From Micromonospora sp. MA102 (lineage in GTDB: Bacteria > Actinomycetota > Actinomycetes > Mycobacteriales > Micromonosporaceae): a DNA stretch of 64,000 nt. A model generated the notes under the pieces. The model was given only the letters and a program-made list of their open reading frames with translations, had not been told where the DNA came from and did no database searches. A program made the position numbers and the translations under genes. Of this stretch, positions 26,049 through 34,369 are shown one piece after another. Where the stretch lies: assembly GCF_025460765.1 (NCBI RefSeq), contig NZ_JAMWEG010000005.1, positions 248,001 to 312,000 on the forward strand. Direction: 5' to 3'. Positions within the stretch are counted from its first letter, which is position 1. Each line of letters opens with the position of its first letter.

Positions 26049-27437
26049 ATGGACATCACCACCCCACCCACCCCCGCGGCCGCCCGGCCCGCCCGCCGGG
26101 ACCGGACCCGGTACCTCTACCTGGCGGTCATCCTGGCCGTCGTCGCCGGCATCGTGGTCGGCCTCGCCGCGCCCGAGGTCGGCAAGGAGTTGAAGCCGCT
26201 GGGCACCGGCTTCGTGAACCTGATCAAGATGATGATCAGCCCGGTCATCTTCTGCACGATCGTCCTGGGCGTCGGGTCCGTGCGGCAGGCGGCCCGGGTC
26301 GGCAAGGTCGGCGGCCTCGCGCTCGGCTACTTCCTGCTCATGTCCACGGTGGCGCTCGCCATCGGCCTGGTGGTCGGCAACATCGTCCACCCCGGCGCGG
26401 GCCTGAACCTCGGCCCGGAGGTGGCCGACGCGGGCAAGTCCGCGGCCGGCGGGGAGAGCGGCGACACCGTCGAGTTCCTGCTCGGCATCATCCCCACCTC
26501 GCTCTTCTCCGCGCTGACCGAGGGCTCGGTGCTCCAGACGCTGCTCGTCGCCCTGCTGGCCGGCTTCGCCGTCCAGGCCATGGGCCGGCGCGGTGAGCCG
26601 GTGCTGCGGGCCGTGGAGCTCATCCAGCGCCTGGTCTTCAAGATCCTCGCGATGATCATGTGGGTGGCGCCGATCGGCGCCTTCGGCGCGATGGCCGCGC
26701 TCGTCGGGGCGACCGGCGTGGACGCGCTGACCAGCCTCGCCCAGATCATGCTCGGCTTCTACGCCACCTGCCTGATCTTCGTGATCGTGGTGCTCGGCAC
26801 GCTGCTGCGCCTGGTGTCGGGTGTCTCGATCTTCGCCCTGCTGCGGTACCTGGGCCGGGAGTTCCTGCTGATCCTGTCCACCTCGTCCTCGGAGTCGGCG
26901 CTGCCCCGGCTCATCGCCAAGATGGAGCACTTCGGCGTCAGCAGGCCGGTCGTCGGCATCACCGTGCCGACCGGCTACTCCTTCAACCTCGACGGCACGG
27001 CGATCTACCTGACGATGGCCGCGCTGTTCATCGCCGACGCCCTGGGCAAGCCCATGGCGATCGGCGAGCAGATCGGCCTGCTGGCCTTCATGATCATCGC
27101 TTCGAAGGGCGCCGCCGGGGTGACCGGCGCGGGCCTGGCCACCCTGGCCGGCGGTCTCCAGTCGCACCGGCCGGACCTGGTCGACGGCGTCGGGCTGATC
27201 GTGGGCATCGACCGGTTCATGTCCGAGGCCCGGGCACTGACCAACTTCGCCGGCAACGCGGTGGCCACCGTGCTGGTCGGCACCTGGACCGGCGAGTTCG
27301 ACCGGGCGCAGGCCCAGGCCGTGCTCAGCGGGCAGCGCCCGTTCGACGAGGCGACCATGCTCGACGACGAGGACGCGGACGACGAGGCTGCCGAGCCGGC
27401 CGGGACCCCGGCCGCCCTGGCCGACCGGACGGCCTGA
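26049..27437 (+). CDS. dctA: C4-dicarboxylate:cation symporter (DAACS family)
   Basis: A 462-residue inner-membrane symporter for succinate, fumarate or malate (family knowledge). It has the DAACS features: FVNLIKMMISPVIFCTIVLG near residue 60, a serine-rich re-entrant loop STSSSESALPRLI (~residues 278-290), GYSFNLDGTAIYL (~316-328) and GAAGVTGAG. About eight membrane helices and two hairpins are expected. The C-terminal tail is acidic (DDEDADDEAAE). It is divergent from and probably controlled by the CitAB-type system at 23652-25915. Confidence 0.9.
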   Translation: MDITTPPTPAAARPARRDRTRYLYLAVILAVVAGIVVGLAAPEVGKELKPLGTGFVNLIKMMISPVIFCTIVLGVGSVRQAARVGKVGGLALGYFLLMSTVALAIGLVVGNIVHPGAGLNLGPEVADAGKSAAGGESGDTVEFLLGIIPTSLFSALTEGSVLQTLLVALLAGFAVQAMGRRGEPVLRAVELIQRLVFKILAMIMWVAPIGAFGAMAALVGATGVDALTSLAQIMLGFYATCLIFVIVVLGTLLRLVSGVSIFALLRYLGREFLLILSTSSSESALPRLIAKMEHFGVSRPVVGITVPTGYSFNLDGTAIYLTMAALFIADALGKPMAIGEQIGLLAFMIIASKGAAGVTGAGLATLAGGLQSHRPDLVDGVGLIVGIDRFMSEARALTNFAGNAVATVLVGTWTGEFDRAQAQAVLSGQRPFDEATMLDDEDADDEAAEPAGTPAALADRTA

Positions 27438-27452
27438 GCCGACCCGCGCCCC

Positions 27453-27484
27453 GGGCCTGCCGGCCCCCCGGGTCCGGCAGGCCC
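27453..27484 (+). terminator. Hairpin terminator after dctA
   Basis: GGGCCTGCCGG (27453-27463) pairs with CCGGCAGGCCC (27474-27484) across a 10-nt loop, 16 bp after the dctA stop. No T-tract. Confidence 0.6.
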
Positions 27485-27598
27485 GTCCGGCACACCCCTG
27501 GCGGCGTGGCCGGTGGCCCCCGGCCGCGTGGCCGGAGGGGACCACGAGGCCGGGATTGGCCGTCCCGGTGGCCGGCGGTGATCGTTAGCGTCGGTGGC

Positions 27599-28636
27599 AT
27601 GGACGTGGAGCAGGCACAGAAGCTGTGGCAGCCGGAGCCCGGCTGGCTGAACACCGCCAGTTACGGGCTGCCGCCCGAGCCGGCCTGGCAGGCGTTGCAG
27701 GACGCGCTGGCCGACTGGCGGGTGGGCCGGATCTCCTGGGAGGGCTGGGGTGAGGCCGCCGAGCGGGCCCGCGCCGGGTTCGCCCGGCTGGTCGGGGTGG
27801 CCCCGGCCGACGTGACGATCGGCAGCACGGCCTCGCAACTGCTCGCCCCGGTGGCCGCCGCCCTGCCCGCCGGCGCGACGGTGGTCGTCCCGGAGGTGGA
27901 GTTCACCTCCAACCTGTTCCCCTGGCTGGTGCAGCAGGAGCGCGGCGTCCGGGTCCGGACCGTGCCGCTCGCCGGCCTGGTCGACGCGATCGACGGCGAC
28001 ACCGACCTGGTGGCGTTCAGCCTCGTGCAGTCCGCCGACGGGGCCGTGGCCCCGTACGGGACGATCGTCGCGGCGGCCCGGGCGCACGGCGCCCTCGTCG
28101 CGGTGGACGCCACCCAGGCGGCCGGCTGGCTGCCCTTCGACGCGGGGCTGGCCGACGTGGTGGCGGTGGCCGCGTACAAGTGGTTGATGGCGCCGCGCGG
28201 GGCGGCCTTCGGCTACCTGGCCCCGGCGCTGCGCGAGCGGCTGCGGCCGGACGCCGCCGGCTGGTACGCGGGCGCCGACCCGCACGCCTCCTACTACGGC
28301 CCCCCGCTGCGGCTGGCCGACGACGCGCGGCGCTTCGACATCTCGCCGGCCTGGTTCAGCTACGTAGGGGCGGCCCCCGCCCTGGAACTGCTCGCCGAGA
28401 TCGGGTTGCCCGCCGTGCACGCCCACGACGTGGCGCTGGCCAACCGCTTCCTCGCCGGGCTGGGCCGGCCTCCTGGCGACAGCGCGATCGTGGCCGTCGA
28501 GGTGCCCGGGGCGCAGGAGAAGCTGGCCCGGGCCGGGGTGCGGGCGGCGGTCCGCGCCGGGCGGGTCCGGGCCGCGTTCCACCTCTACACCACCGAGGAG
28601 GACGTCGACCTGGCCCTGGCGGCGCTGACCGGCTGA
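27599..28636 (+). CDS. Class V aminotransferase-fold PLP enzyme
   Basis: A 345-residue fold-type I PLP enzyme. The cofactor lysine is in VAVAAYKWLMAPRGAAF (~residue 193), the PLP-binding Asp/His-like region is VDATQAAGWLPFD (~172), and phosphate-binding serines occur in GSTASQLLAPVA. The overall design is that of isopenicillin N epimerase/cysteine desulfurase-like enzymes, but no desulfurase Cys loop is evident; the substrate is unknown. ATG 27599 has TAGCGT (27586-27591) 7 nt upstream, so the mRNA is probably leaderless. It ends in a strong shared hairpin. Confidence 0.85.
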   Translation: MDVEQAQKLWQPEPGWLNTASYGLPPEPAWQALQDALADWRVGRISWEGWGEAAERARAGFARLVGVAPADVTIGSTASQLLAPVAAALPAGATVVVPEVEFTSNLFPWLVQQERGVRVRTVPLAGLVDAIDGDTDLVAFSLVQSADGAVAPYGTIVAAARAHGALVAVDATQAAGWLPFDAGLADVVAVAAYKWLMAPRGAAFGYLAPALRERLRPDAAGWYAGADPHASYYGPPLRLADDARRFDISPAWFSYVGAAPALELLAEIGLPAVHAHDVALANRFLAGLGRPPGDSAIVAVEVPGAQEKLARAGVRAAVRAGRVRAAFHLYTTEEDVDLALAALTG

Positions 28637-28650
28637 GGCGTGGCGGCGGT

Positions 28651-28679
28651 GGCTCCCGCCCCCGGACCGGGCGGGAGCC
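28651..28679. terminator. Bidirectional hairpin terminator
   Basis: GGCTCCCGCCC (28651-28661) pairs perfectly with GGGCGGGAGCC (28669-28679) with a 7-nt loop, between two convergent genes (aminotransferase and acyl-CoA dehydrogenase). Confidence 0.7.
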
Positions 28680-28687
28680 GCGCCGGC

Positions 28688-29860
28688 TCAGGCCAGGTGG
28701 CCGCCGATCTTCGTGTAGCCGCGCAGCAGGTCGCGGGAGATGATGAGCCGCTGCATCTCGTCGGTGCCCTCGAAGATCCGGTACAGCCGGACCTGCCGGT
28801 ACCAGCGCTCGATCGGCAGCTCCCGGGTGTAGCCCATGCCGCCGTGGATCTGCAGCACCCGGTCGACCACCCGGTTGACCATGCCGGCGCCGTAGAGCTT
28901 GCCCATCGACGAGGCGTGCCGCGGGTCCAGGCCCTGGTCTACCGTCCACGCCGACTTCAGCACCAGCCAGCGGGCCGCCTCCAGCTCGGTCTCCGAGTCG
29001 GCGATCATCCACTGGATCGCCTGGTTGGTGCCGATCTTCGCGCCGAAGGTCTCCCGGGTGTTGGCGTGATCGATGGCCATCTGCAGGGCCCGCTCGGCGA
29101 TGCCGATGGCGTGCGAGGGGATGGTGTAGCGGCCCTTGCCGATCCACTCCATGCCCAGCGTGAAGCCCTGGCCGATCTCGCCGAGGATGTTGCGGTGCGG
29201 CACGCGTACGCCGTCGAAGATCAGTGACGCGGGCCCGCCCTCGCCCATGGTCTGGATGAACTCCGACCGCCAGCCCATCGCCCGGTCCACCAGGAACGCG
29301 GTCGCGCCGCCCTTGCGGGCGCCCTTCTCCGGGTCGGTCACCGCCACCACGATGGCGAAGTCGGCGTCGTTGCCGTTGGTGATGAACGTCTTCTCGCCGT
29401 CGAGTACCCAGTCGTCGCCGTCGCGGCGGGCCCGCAGCTTGATGTTCGCCGCGTCCGAGCCGGCGCCCGGCTCGGTGATCGCGAAGCAGGAGATCCGTTC
29501 CCCCTCGATGGTGGGGAGGAGGAACTCCCGCTTCTGCTCCTCGGTGGCGTGGAACAGGATGTTGTCCGCCTCGCCGCCGAAGCGGAACGGCACGAAGGAG
29601 CGGCCCAGCTCGGTCCAGATCAGCGACTGGAGCACCGCGGGCAGGTCCATCCCGCCGTACTCCTCGGGGGTGGCCAGGCCCCAGAAGCCGAACTTCTTCG
29701 CCTTGAGCTGCAGCTCGCGCAGCTCGGAACGGTCCAGGCCGGGCTGGTGGGCGCGCTCGCGGCGCAGCACCTCCTGCTCCAGCGGCAGCACCTCGCGGGT
29801 GACGAAGGCGCGCACGGTGTCCCGGACGGCCCGTTCCTCGTCGGACAGTGCGAAGTCCAC
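28688..29860 (-). CDS. Acyl-CoA dehydrogenase
   Basis: A 390-residue FAD flavoenzyme catalysing alpha,beta-dehydrogenation of an acyl-CoA. The signature CFAITEPGAGSDAANIKLRA (~residues 131-150) and the catalytic-base region LYRIFEGTDEMQRLIISRDL (Glu ~369) are intact; domain order is helical N-terminal, beta, helical C-terminal. It passes electrons to ETF (family knowledge). It is divergent from a TetR gene, and a 19-bp operator in the gap matches one upstream of the ALDH-ADH operon, so the three transcripts probably form one regulon for breakdown of a fatty or branched alcohol, aldehyde or acid. Confidence 0.93.
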   Translation of the reverse strand: MDFALSDEERAVRDTVRAFVTREVLPLEQEVLRRERAHQPGLDRSELRELQLKAKKFGFWGLATPEEYGGMDLPAVLQSLIWTELGRSFVPFRFGGEADNILFHATEEQKREFLLPTIEGERISCFAITEPGAGSDAANIKLRARRDGDDWVLDGEKTFITNGNDADFAIVVAVTDPEKGARKGGATAFLVDRAMGWRSEFIQTMGEGGPASLIFDGVRVPHRNILGEIGQGFTLGMEWIGKGRYTIPSHAIGIAERALQMAIDHANTRETFGAKIGTNQAIQWMIADSETELEAARWLVLKSAWTVDQGLDPRHASSMGKLYGAGMVNRVVDRVLQIHGGMGYTRELPIERWYRQVRLYRIFEGTDEMQRLIISRDLLRGYTKIGGHLA

Positions 29861-29914
29861 GATGCTCCCTCGGTCGGCGTTACGGTGGACCGCTGCGGGC
29901 GGCGGTCGCCCTTT

Positions 29915-29933
29915 AAACTAGCGGTGTAAGTTT
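29915..29933. promoter_or_regulatory. TetR-type operator, copy 1
   Basis: AAACTAGCGGTGTAAGTTT, with inverted AAACT/AGTTT arms around 9 nt, lies in the ACAD/tetR divergent region. The reverse complement of 30748-30766 agrees at 16 of 19 positions. It is AT-rich against its surroundings. The remaining part of this 201-bp gap shows no other clear element. Confidence 0.7.
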
Positions 29934-30061
29934 TCATCCGTCCAGACCCCTCCTCCGGCCGTCGCGGTGAGGCTCCCCGGCCCTGCCCCGGTTAGGGTGC
30001 GTGAGCAGGTGTTCCGACGGGGGAGGCGGCGTGGCGGGATTCGACCGGCGAGGGGCGTGCG

Positions 30062-30742
30062 GTGCGGGCCCGGCGGAAGTGGGCTGAGGTGCCCCGTCCC
30101 CGCCAGGCCCTGCTGAACCGGGACCGGATCGTCGAGACCGCGCTCGCGCTGATCGACGCCGACGGCCTCGGCGCGCTCTCCACCCGCCGGCTGGCCGCCG
30201 CGCTGAACGTGCAGGGCCCGTCGCTCTACAACCACTTCGCCACCAAGGACGAGATCCTCGACGCGGTGGCGGACAGCGTCACGGCCTCCGTCGACGTCGG
30301 CGTCTTCGACCGGTACGACTGGGTCGAGGCGCTGCGCCGCTGGGCCCGGTCCTACCGCGAGGCCCTGACCGTCCACCCGAACATCGTCCCGTACCTGGCG
30401 CAGGGGCCGGGGCGCCGGCCGGCCGCGCTGGCCATGGCCGACGCCGTCTACGGCGCCCTGGTCCGGGCGGGCTGGCCGCCGGCGCGGGCCACCCACATCG
30501 GCGCCGCGATGCGCTACTTCGTGGCCGGCTCGGCGCTCGGCTCGTTCGCCCGCGGTTTCGTCGAGGACCCGGAGTTGTACGCGGCCCACCCGCACCTCAA
30601 CCAGGCCCACCGGCTCCGCGGCCACCAGCGCAGCGTCGACGAGGGCGCGTTCACCCTCGGCCTCGACGCGCTGCTGCACGGCCTCGCCGCCGAGTACGCC
30701 CGAACGGTGACCCCCCTGGAACGCGGGACCGGTCCGGGGTAG
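30062..30742 (+). CDS. TetR-family repressor of the acyl-CoA/aldehyde/alcohol dehydrogenase genes
   Basis: 226 residues. The N-terminal HTH is at about residues 35-60 (LSTRRLAAALNVQGPSLYNH), and the C-terminal ligand domain belongs to the TetR_C type with VHPNIVPYLAQGPGRRPAAL and FVAGSALGSFARGFVEDPEL. The GTG start is a choice; GTG at about 30089 is also in frame. It sits between the divergent acyl-CoA dehydrogenase and the ALDH-ADH operon, each of which has a matching 19-bp operator. It probably represses both and is induced by an acyl-CoA or related ligand; the ligand is inferred, not seen. Confidence 0.85.
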   Translation: MRARRKWAEVPRPRQALLNRDRIVETALALIDADGLGALSTRRLAAALNVQGPSLYNHFATKDEILDAVADSVTASVDVGVFDRYDWVEALRRWARSYREALTVHPNIVPYLAQGPGRRPAALAMADAVYGALVRAGWPPARATHIGAAMRYFVAGSALGSFARGFVEDPELYAAHPHLNQAHRLRGHQRSVDEGAFTLGLDALLHGLAAEYARTVTPLERGTGPG

Positions 30743-30747
30743 CGTCA

Positions 30748-30766
30748 AAACTCCCACTGCTAGTTT
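30748..30766. promoter_or_regulatory. TetR-type operator, copy 2
   Basis: AAACTCCCACTGCTAGTTT starts 6 bp after the tetR stop and ends 21 bp before the ALDH start codon. Its reverse complement, AAACTAGCAGTGGGAGTTT, closely matches 29915-29933. The site would overlap the ALDH promoter. Confidence 0.7.
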
Positions 30767-30787
30767 CCCGCCCCCCGAAGGGACGCC

Positions 30788-32230
30788 ATGGATCTCGCCG
30801 ACGCGCCCCCCGCCCTGCTGGTCCGCCGCCATCTGCACGTCGCCGGGGACTGGGTCGACCCGGCGGACGGCGGGACGATCCCGGTCGAGAACCCGGCCAC
30901 CGGGGAGGTCCTCGGGCAGGTCCCCGCCGGCACCCCGGCCGACGTGGACCGCGCCGTGGCCGCCGCCCGGGCCGCCTTCCCCGGCTGGGCCGCCACCGCC
31001 CCCGCCGAGCGGGCCGCCCACCTCGACCGGCTGCACACCGCGCTCGCCGCCCGGGCCGACGACATCGCCCGCACGGTGGCCCTCGAACTGGGCACCCCGC
31101 TCAAGCTCGCCACCCGGGTACAGGCCGGCCTGCCGCTGGCCGTGCTGCGCGGCATGGTCGACCTGGCCGCCCGCCCGTTGGCGGAGAAGACCGTCGGCAA
31201 CTCCCTCGTGGTCCGCGAGCCGGTCGGCGTGGTCGGCGCGATCACCCCGTGGAACTACCCGCTGCACCAGGTGGTCGCCAAGGTGGCCCCGGCCCTCGCC
31301 GCCGGCTGCACGGTGGTGCTCAAACCCAGCGAGCTGACGCCGCTCACCGCGTACCTGCTCTTCGACGCGATCACCGAGGCCGGCCTGCCGCCCGGGGTGG
31401 TCAACCTGGTGCCCGGCACCGGGCCGGTGGTCGGCGAGGCCCTGGCCGCCCACCCCGACGTCGACCTGGTCTCGTTCACCGGTTCCACCGCCACCGGCCG
31501 GCGGATCGCCCACCTGGCCGCCGACCGGATCGCCCGGGTCGCCCTGGAACTCGGCGGCAAGTCGGCCAACGTGATCCTCGCCGACGCCGACCTGCCCACC
31601 GCCGTGAAGGTCGGGGTCGGCAACGCACTGCTCAACTCGGGTCAGACCTGCACCGCCTGGACCCGCATGCTGGTCCACCGCGACCGGTACGCCGAGGCGC
31701 TGGACCTCGTCGCGGCGGCCGTGGCCGGATACCGGCCCGGTGACCCGTTCGACCCGGCCACCCGCCTCGGCCCGCTGGTCTCCGCCGCCCAGGCGGAGCG
31801 GGTCCGCGGGCACGTCGACCGGGCGCTCGCCGACGGCGCCCGCCTCGTCGCCGGCGGCCCGGACGCGCCGCTGCCGCCGCGCGGGCACTTCGTCGCCCCC
31901 ACCGTCTTCGCCGACGTGCACCCGGACAGCGCCCTCGCCCAGGAGGAGGTCTTCGGCCCGGTGCTCGCGGTCATCCCGTTCGCCGACACCGACGAGGCCG
32001 TCGCCATCGCCAACAACTCCCGGTACGGGCTGGCCGGCGCGGTCTGGTCCGCCGACGAGGAGGCGGCGCTGGCCGTGGCCCGCCGGCTGCGCACCGGCCA
32101 GGTGGACGTCAACGGCGGGGCGTTCAACCCGCTCGCCCCGTTCGGCGGCTACAAGCAGTCCGGCCTCGGCCGCGAGCTGGGCGGCCACGGCATCGAGGAG
32201 TTCACCGAGCTGAAGGCGATCCAGCGGTGA
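30788..32230 (+). CDS. NAD(P)+-dependent aldehyde dehydrogenase
   Basis: A 480-residue ALDH-superfamily enzyme oxidising an aldehyde to a carboxylate. NAD-site motifs are GAITPWNYPLHQ (catalytic Asn ~152) and FTGSTATGRRIA; the general base Glu is in LELGGKSANVI (~250) and the nucleophile Cys is in NSGQTCTAWTRM (~284). The C-terminal EEVFGPVLAVIPF is also canonical. The ATG is preceded by GAAGGG. It overlaps the alcohol dehydrogenase gene by 4 bp, so the pair can convert an alcohol through the aldehyde to an acid in sequence. Confidence 0.94.
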   Translation: MDLADAPPALLVRRHLHVAGDWVDPADGGTIPVENPATGEVLGQVPAGTPADVDRAVAAARAAFPGWAATAPAERAAHLDRLHTALAARADDIARTVALELGTPLKLATRVQAGLPLAVLRGMVDLAARPLAEKTVGNSLVVREPVGVVGAITPWNYPLHQVVAKVAPALAAGCTVVLKPSELTPLTAYLLFDAITEAGLPPGVVNLVPGTGPVVGEALAAHPDVDLVSFTGSTATGRRIAHLAADRIARVALELGGKSANVILADADLPTAVKVGVGNALLNSGQTCTAWTRMLVHRDRYAEALDLVAAAVAGYRPGDPFDPATRLGPLVSAAQAERVRGHVDRALADGARLVAGGPDAPLPPRGHFVAPTVFADVHPDSALAQEEVFGPVLAVIPFADTDEAVAIANNSRYGLAGAVWSADEEAALAVARRLRTGQVDVNGGAFNPLAPFGGYKQSGLGRELGGHGIEEFTELKAIQR

Positions 32231-33303
32231 GGGCGCTCGTGGTCCGCGGCCGGGGCGCCACCCCGGCCGTCGAGGAGGTACGCCTGCCCGACCCCGGCCC
32301 CGGCGAGCTGCGGGTGCGGATCCGGGCCGCCGGCATCTGCCACTCCGACCTGGCCATGGTGGACGGCACGGTGGCGCCCGCGTACCCGCTGGTGCTCGGG
32401 CACGAGGCGACCGGCGTGGTGGCCGAGGCCGGCCCCGGCACGCGGCTGGCCGTCGGCACGCCCGTGGTGCTCAACTGGGCCCCCGCCTGCCGCGCCTGCT
32501 GGCACTGCCGGCACGGCGAGCCCTGGCTCTGCACGGCCAACACCGGCGCCTCGGTGGCCCGGGGCGAGACCGCCGACGGCGGCCCGCTCCAGGTCACGCT
32601 GGGGCTCGGCGCGCTCGCCGAGGAGGTGGTGGTGCCCGAGCGGGCCGCCATCGAGGTGCCGGCCGGCCTGCCGCCGGAGCAGGCCGCGCTGCTGGGCTGC
32701 GCGGTGCTCACCGGCACGGGCGCGGTCCGCAACACCGCCCGGGTCAACCCCGGCGAGTCGGTGGCGGTGATCGGCCTCGGCGGGGTCGGCCTCGCCGTGC
32801 TCACCGCCGCCCGGCGGGCCGGCGCGGCCCCGATCCTCGCCGTCGACGTGGCCGAGGCGAAGCGGGACCTCGCCCTCGCCGCCGGGGCCACCGACTTCCT
32901 CCACTCCGACGACACCCTCGCCAAGGAGGTCCGGGCGCGCACCGAGGGGCGCGGCGTCGACCACGCCTTCGAGTGCGTCGGCCGGTCCGTCACCATCCGG
33001 GCCGCCTGGCGGGCGACGCGACGCGGGGGAGCGGTCACCGTAGTCGGCATGGGCGCCAAGGACGACCTGCTCAGCCTGTCGGCGCTGGACATCTTCCACT
33101 CGGCCCGCACCCTGCGGTCCTCGGTCTACGGCTCCTCGGACCCCGATCGGGAGGTGCCGGAGCTGGCCGTCGCGCTCGCCGACGGCAGTCTGGACCTGGC
33201 GCCGCTGGTCAGCGGGGCCATCCCCCTGGACGAGGCGCCCGCGGCGCTGGACCGGCTGGCCCGGGGCGAGGGCGCCCGCTGGGTGGTCACCTTCCCGGAC
33301 TGA
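32227..33303 (+). CDS. Zinc-dependent alcohol dehydrogenase
   Basis: A 358-residue medium-chain dehydrogenase. Catalytic zinc ligands: Cys in AAGICHSDLAMV (~38), His-Glu in LGHEATGVV (~59-60) and Cys in LLGCAVLTGTGAV (~158). Structural zinc: the four Cys in CRACWHCRHGEPWLC (~82-96). The Rossmann motif is GLGGVGLAV (~180). It probably oxidises the alcohol upstream of the ALDH step. GTG 32227 overlaps the ALDH stop. Its 3' end overlaps the last 17 bp of the convergent GntR-TetR gene. Confidence 0.93.
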   Translation: MRALVVRGRGATPAVEEVRLPDPGPGELRVRIRAAGICHSDLAMVDGTVAPAYPLVLGHEATGVVAEAGPGTRLAVGTPVVLNWAPACRACWHCRHGEPWLCTANTGASVARGETADGGPLQVTLGLGALAEEVVVPERAAIEVPAGLPPEQAALLGCAVLTGTGAVRNTARVNPGESVAVIGLGGVGLAVLTAARRAGAAPILAVDVAEAKRDLALAAGATDFLHSDDTLAKEVRARTEGRGVDHAFECVGRSVTIRAAWRATRRGGAVTVVGMGAKDDLLSLSALDIFHSARTLRSSVYGSSDPDREVPELAVALADGSLDLAPLVSGAIPLDEAPAALDRLARGEGARWVVTFPD

Positions 33304-34213
33304 CGTCGCCCTCGATCAACGTGGCGACGCCGTCGAGCAGCCGGCGCAGGCCGAAGTCGAAGACGGTCTCCAGGTCGAGGTCGACTCCGCCGCTGGTCAG
33401 GGCGTCCATGGTGGCCAGCCCGCCACCGGCCATCACCTCCTGGAACGTGGCCTGCTGCCGGTCCACCCACTGGTCGTGGGTGAGGCCGGTGTCCTGCACC
33501 GCCTGCGCGCCCATCTCCAGGTTGGTCGCGATGCCCTTCACGTAGGCCATCAGGGTGATCGCCACGTGCCAGCGCGCCTGCCGGTCCAGGCCCAGCCCGG
33601 CGGTGGCCCGCAGGGCCATGTCGGTGTGCGCCATGCCGTGCGGCAGCGGCTGCGGCCGGGCGATCGAGATGACGTGCGGCACCCAGCGGTGCCGCCGGTA
33701 GACCGCCCACTGCGCCCGCGCGAGCACGTCCAGCCGGGCGCGCCAGCCGGCCGGCTCGGTGGCCGGCAGCGGGGCGTCGGCCAGCACCGCGTCGGCCATC
33801 GCCAGGATCAGCTCGTCCCGGCCGCGTACGTGCCGGTAGAGCGACATGGTGGCGACGCCCAGCTCGGCGGCGATCTGGCGCATGGACACCGCCGCCAGGC
33901 CGCCCTCGTCCGCGAGGTCGATCGCGGTGCGCAGCACCCGCTCGCGGCTCAGCTCCGGCTCCGCGCGCCGCGACTCGGGCCGGGGCGCGGCGACGACGGT
34001 GCCGGCGCCGGGCCGGGTCAGCACCAGTCCCTCGGCGCGGAGCAGGGCGAGCACCCGGGTCGCGGTGGCGATGGCCACCCCGTGCTCGCGGGTGAGCTGC
34101 CGGGCCGAGGGCACCCGGTCACCGGGTCGCAGCTCGCCCAGGTCGATCCGGCGGCGGATCTCCGCGGCGATCCGCCGGTACGGCGGTTCCTGGCCCTGAC
34201 CGTGCGGCGACAT
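33287..34213 (-). CDS. Hybrid GntR-TetR transcriptional regulator
   Basis: 308 residues with two DNA-binding modules. Residues ~10-78 form a GntR winged helix (YRRIAAEIRRRIDLGELRPG, then DRVPSARQLTREHGVAIAT). Residues ~88-145 form a TetR HTH (LRTAIDLADEGGLAAVSMRQ, then GVATMSLYRHVRGRDEL). A TetR_C_1-type ligand domain follows. This fusion is known in actinomycetes, often beside drug-modifying or exporting genes. Divergent from an FAD monooxygenase; a palindrome and a 13-bp direct repeat lie in the gap, one right next to its own start. It probably represses both genes. Confidence 0.87.
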   Translation of the reverse strand: MSPHGQGQEPPYRRIAAEIRRRIDLGELRPGDRVPSARQLTREHGVAIATATRVLALLRAEGLVLTRPGAGTVVAAPRPESRRAEPELSRERVLRTAIDLADEGGLAAVSMRQIAAELGVATMSLYRHVRGRDELILAMADAVLADAPLPATEPAGWRARLDVLARAQWAVYRRHRWVPHVISIARPQPLPHGMAHTDMALRATAGLGLDRQARWHVAITLMAYVKGIATNLEMGAQAVQDTGLTHDQWVDRQQATFQEVMAGGGLATMDALTSGGVDLDLETVFDFGLRRLLDGVATLIEGDVSPGR

Positions 34214-34216
34214 CCC

Positions 34217-34272
34217 GGCAGCGTACTAGTACACCGGCGCCACCGGGCACCCCGGAACGGGCAGCGTACTAG
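34217..34272. promoter_or_regulatory. Operator pair between the GntR-TetR regulator and the FAD monooxygenase
   Basis: GGCAGCGTACTAG occurs twice in the same direction (34217-34229 and 34260-34272), 43 bp apart, about four helical turns. The first copy runs into the perfect palindrome GTACTAGTAC (34223-34232), 9 bp upstream of the regulator start. TAGCGT (34304-34309) is a likely -10 for the monooxygenase. Confidence 0.6.
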
Positions 34273-34369
34273 GTCGCCGGGGGCGCGCGGCTCCGCACGG
34301 ACCTAGCGTGACGCGCAGTGCCCGGCCCGGGCCGGGTGGACGGTGTACGCGCGATCTCAGGAGAACACC

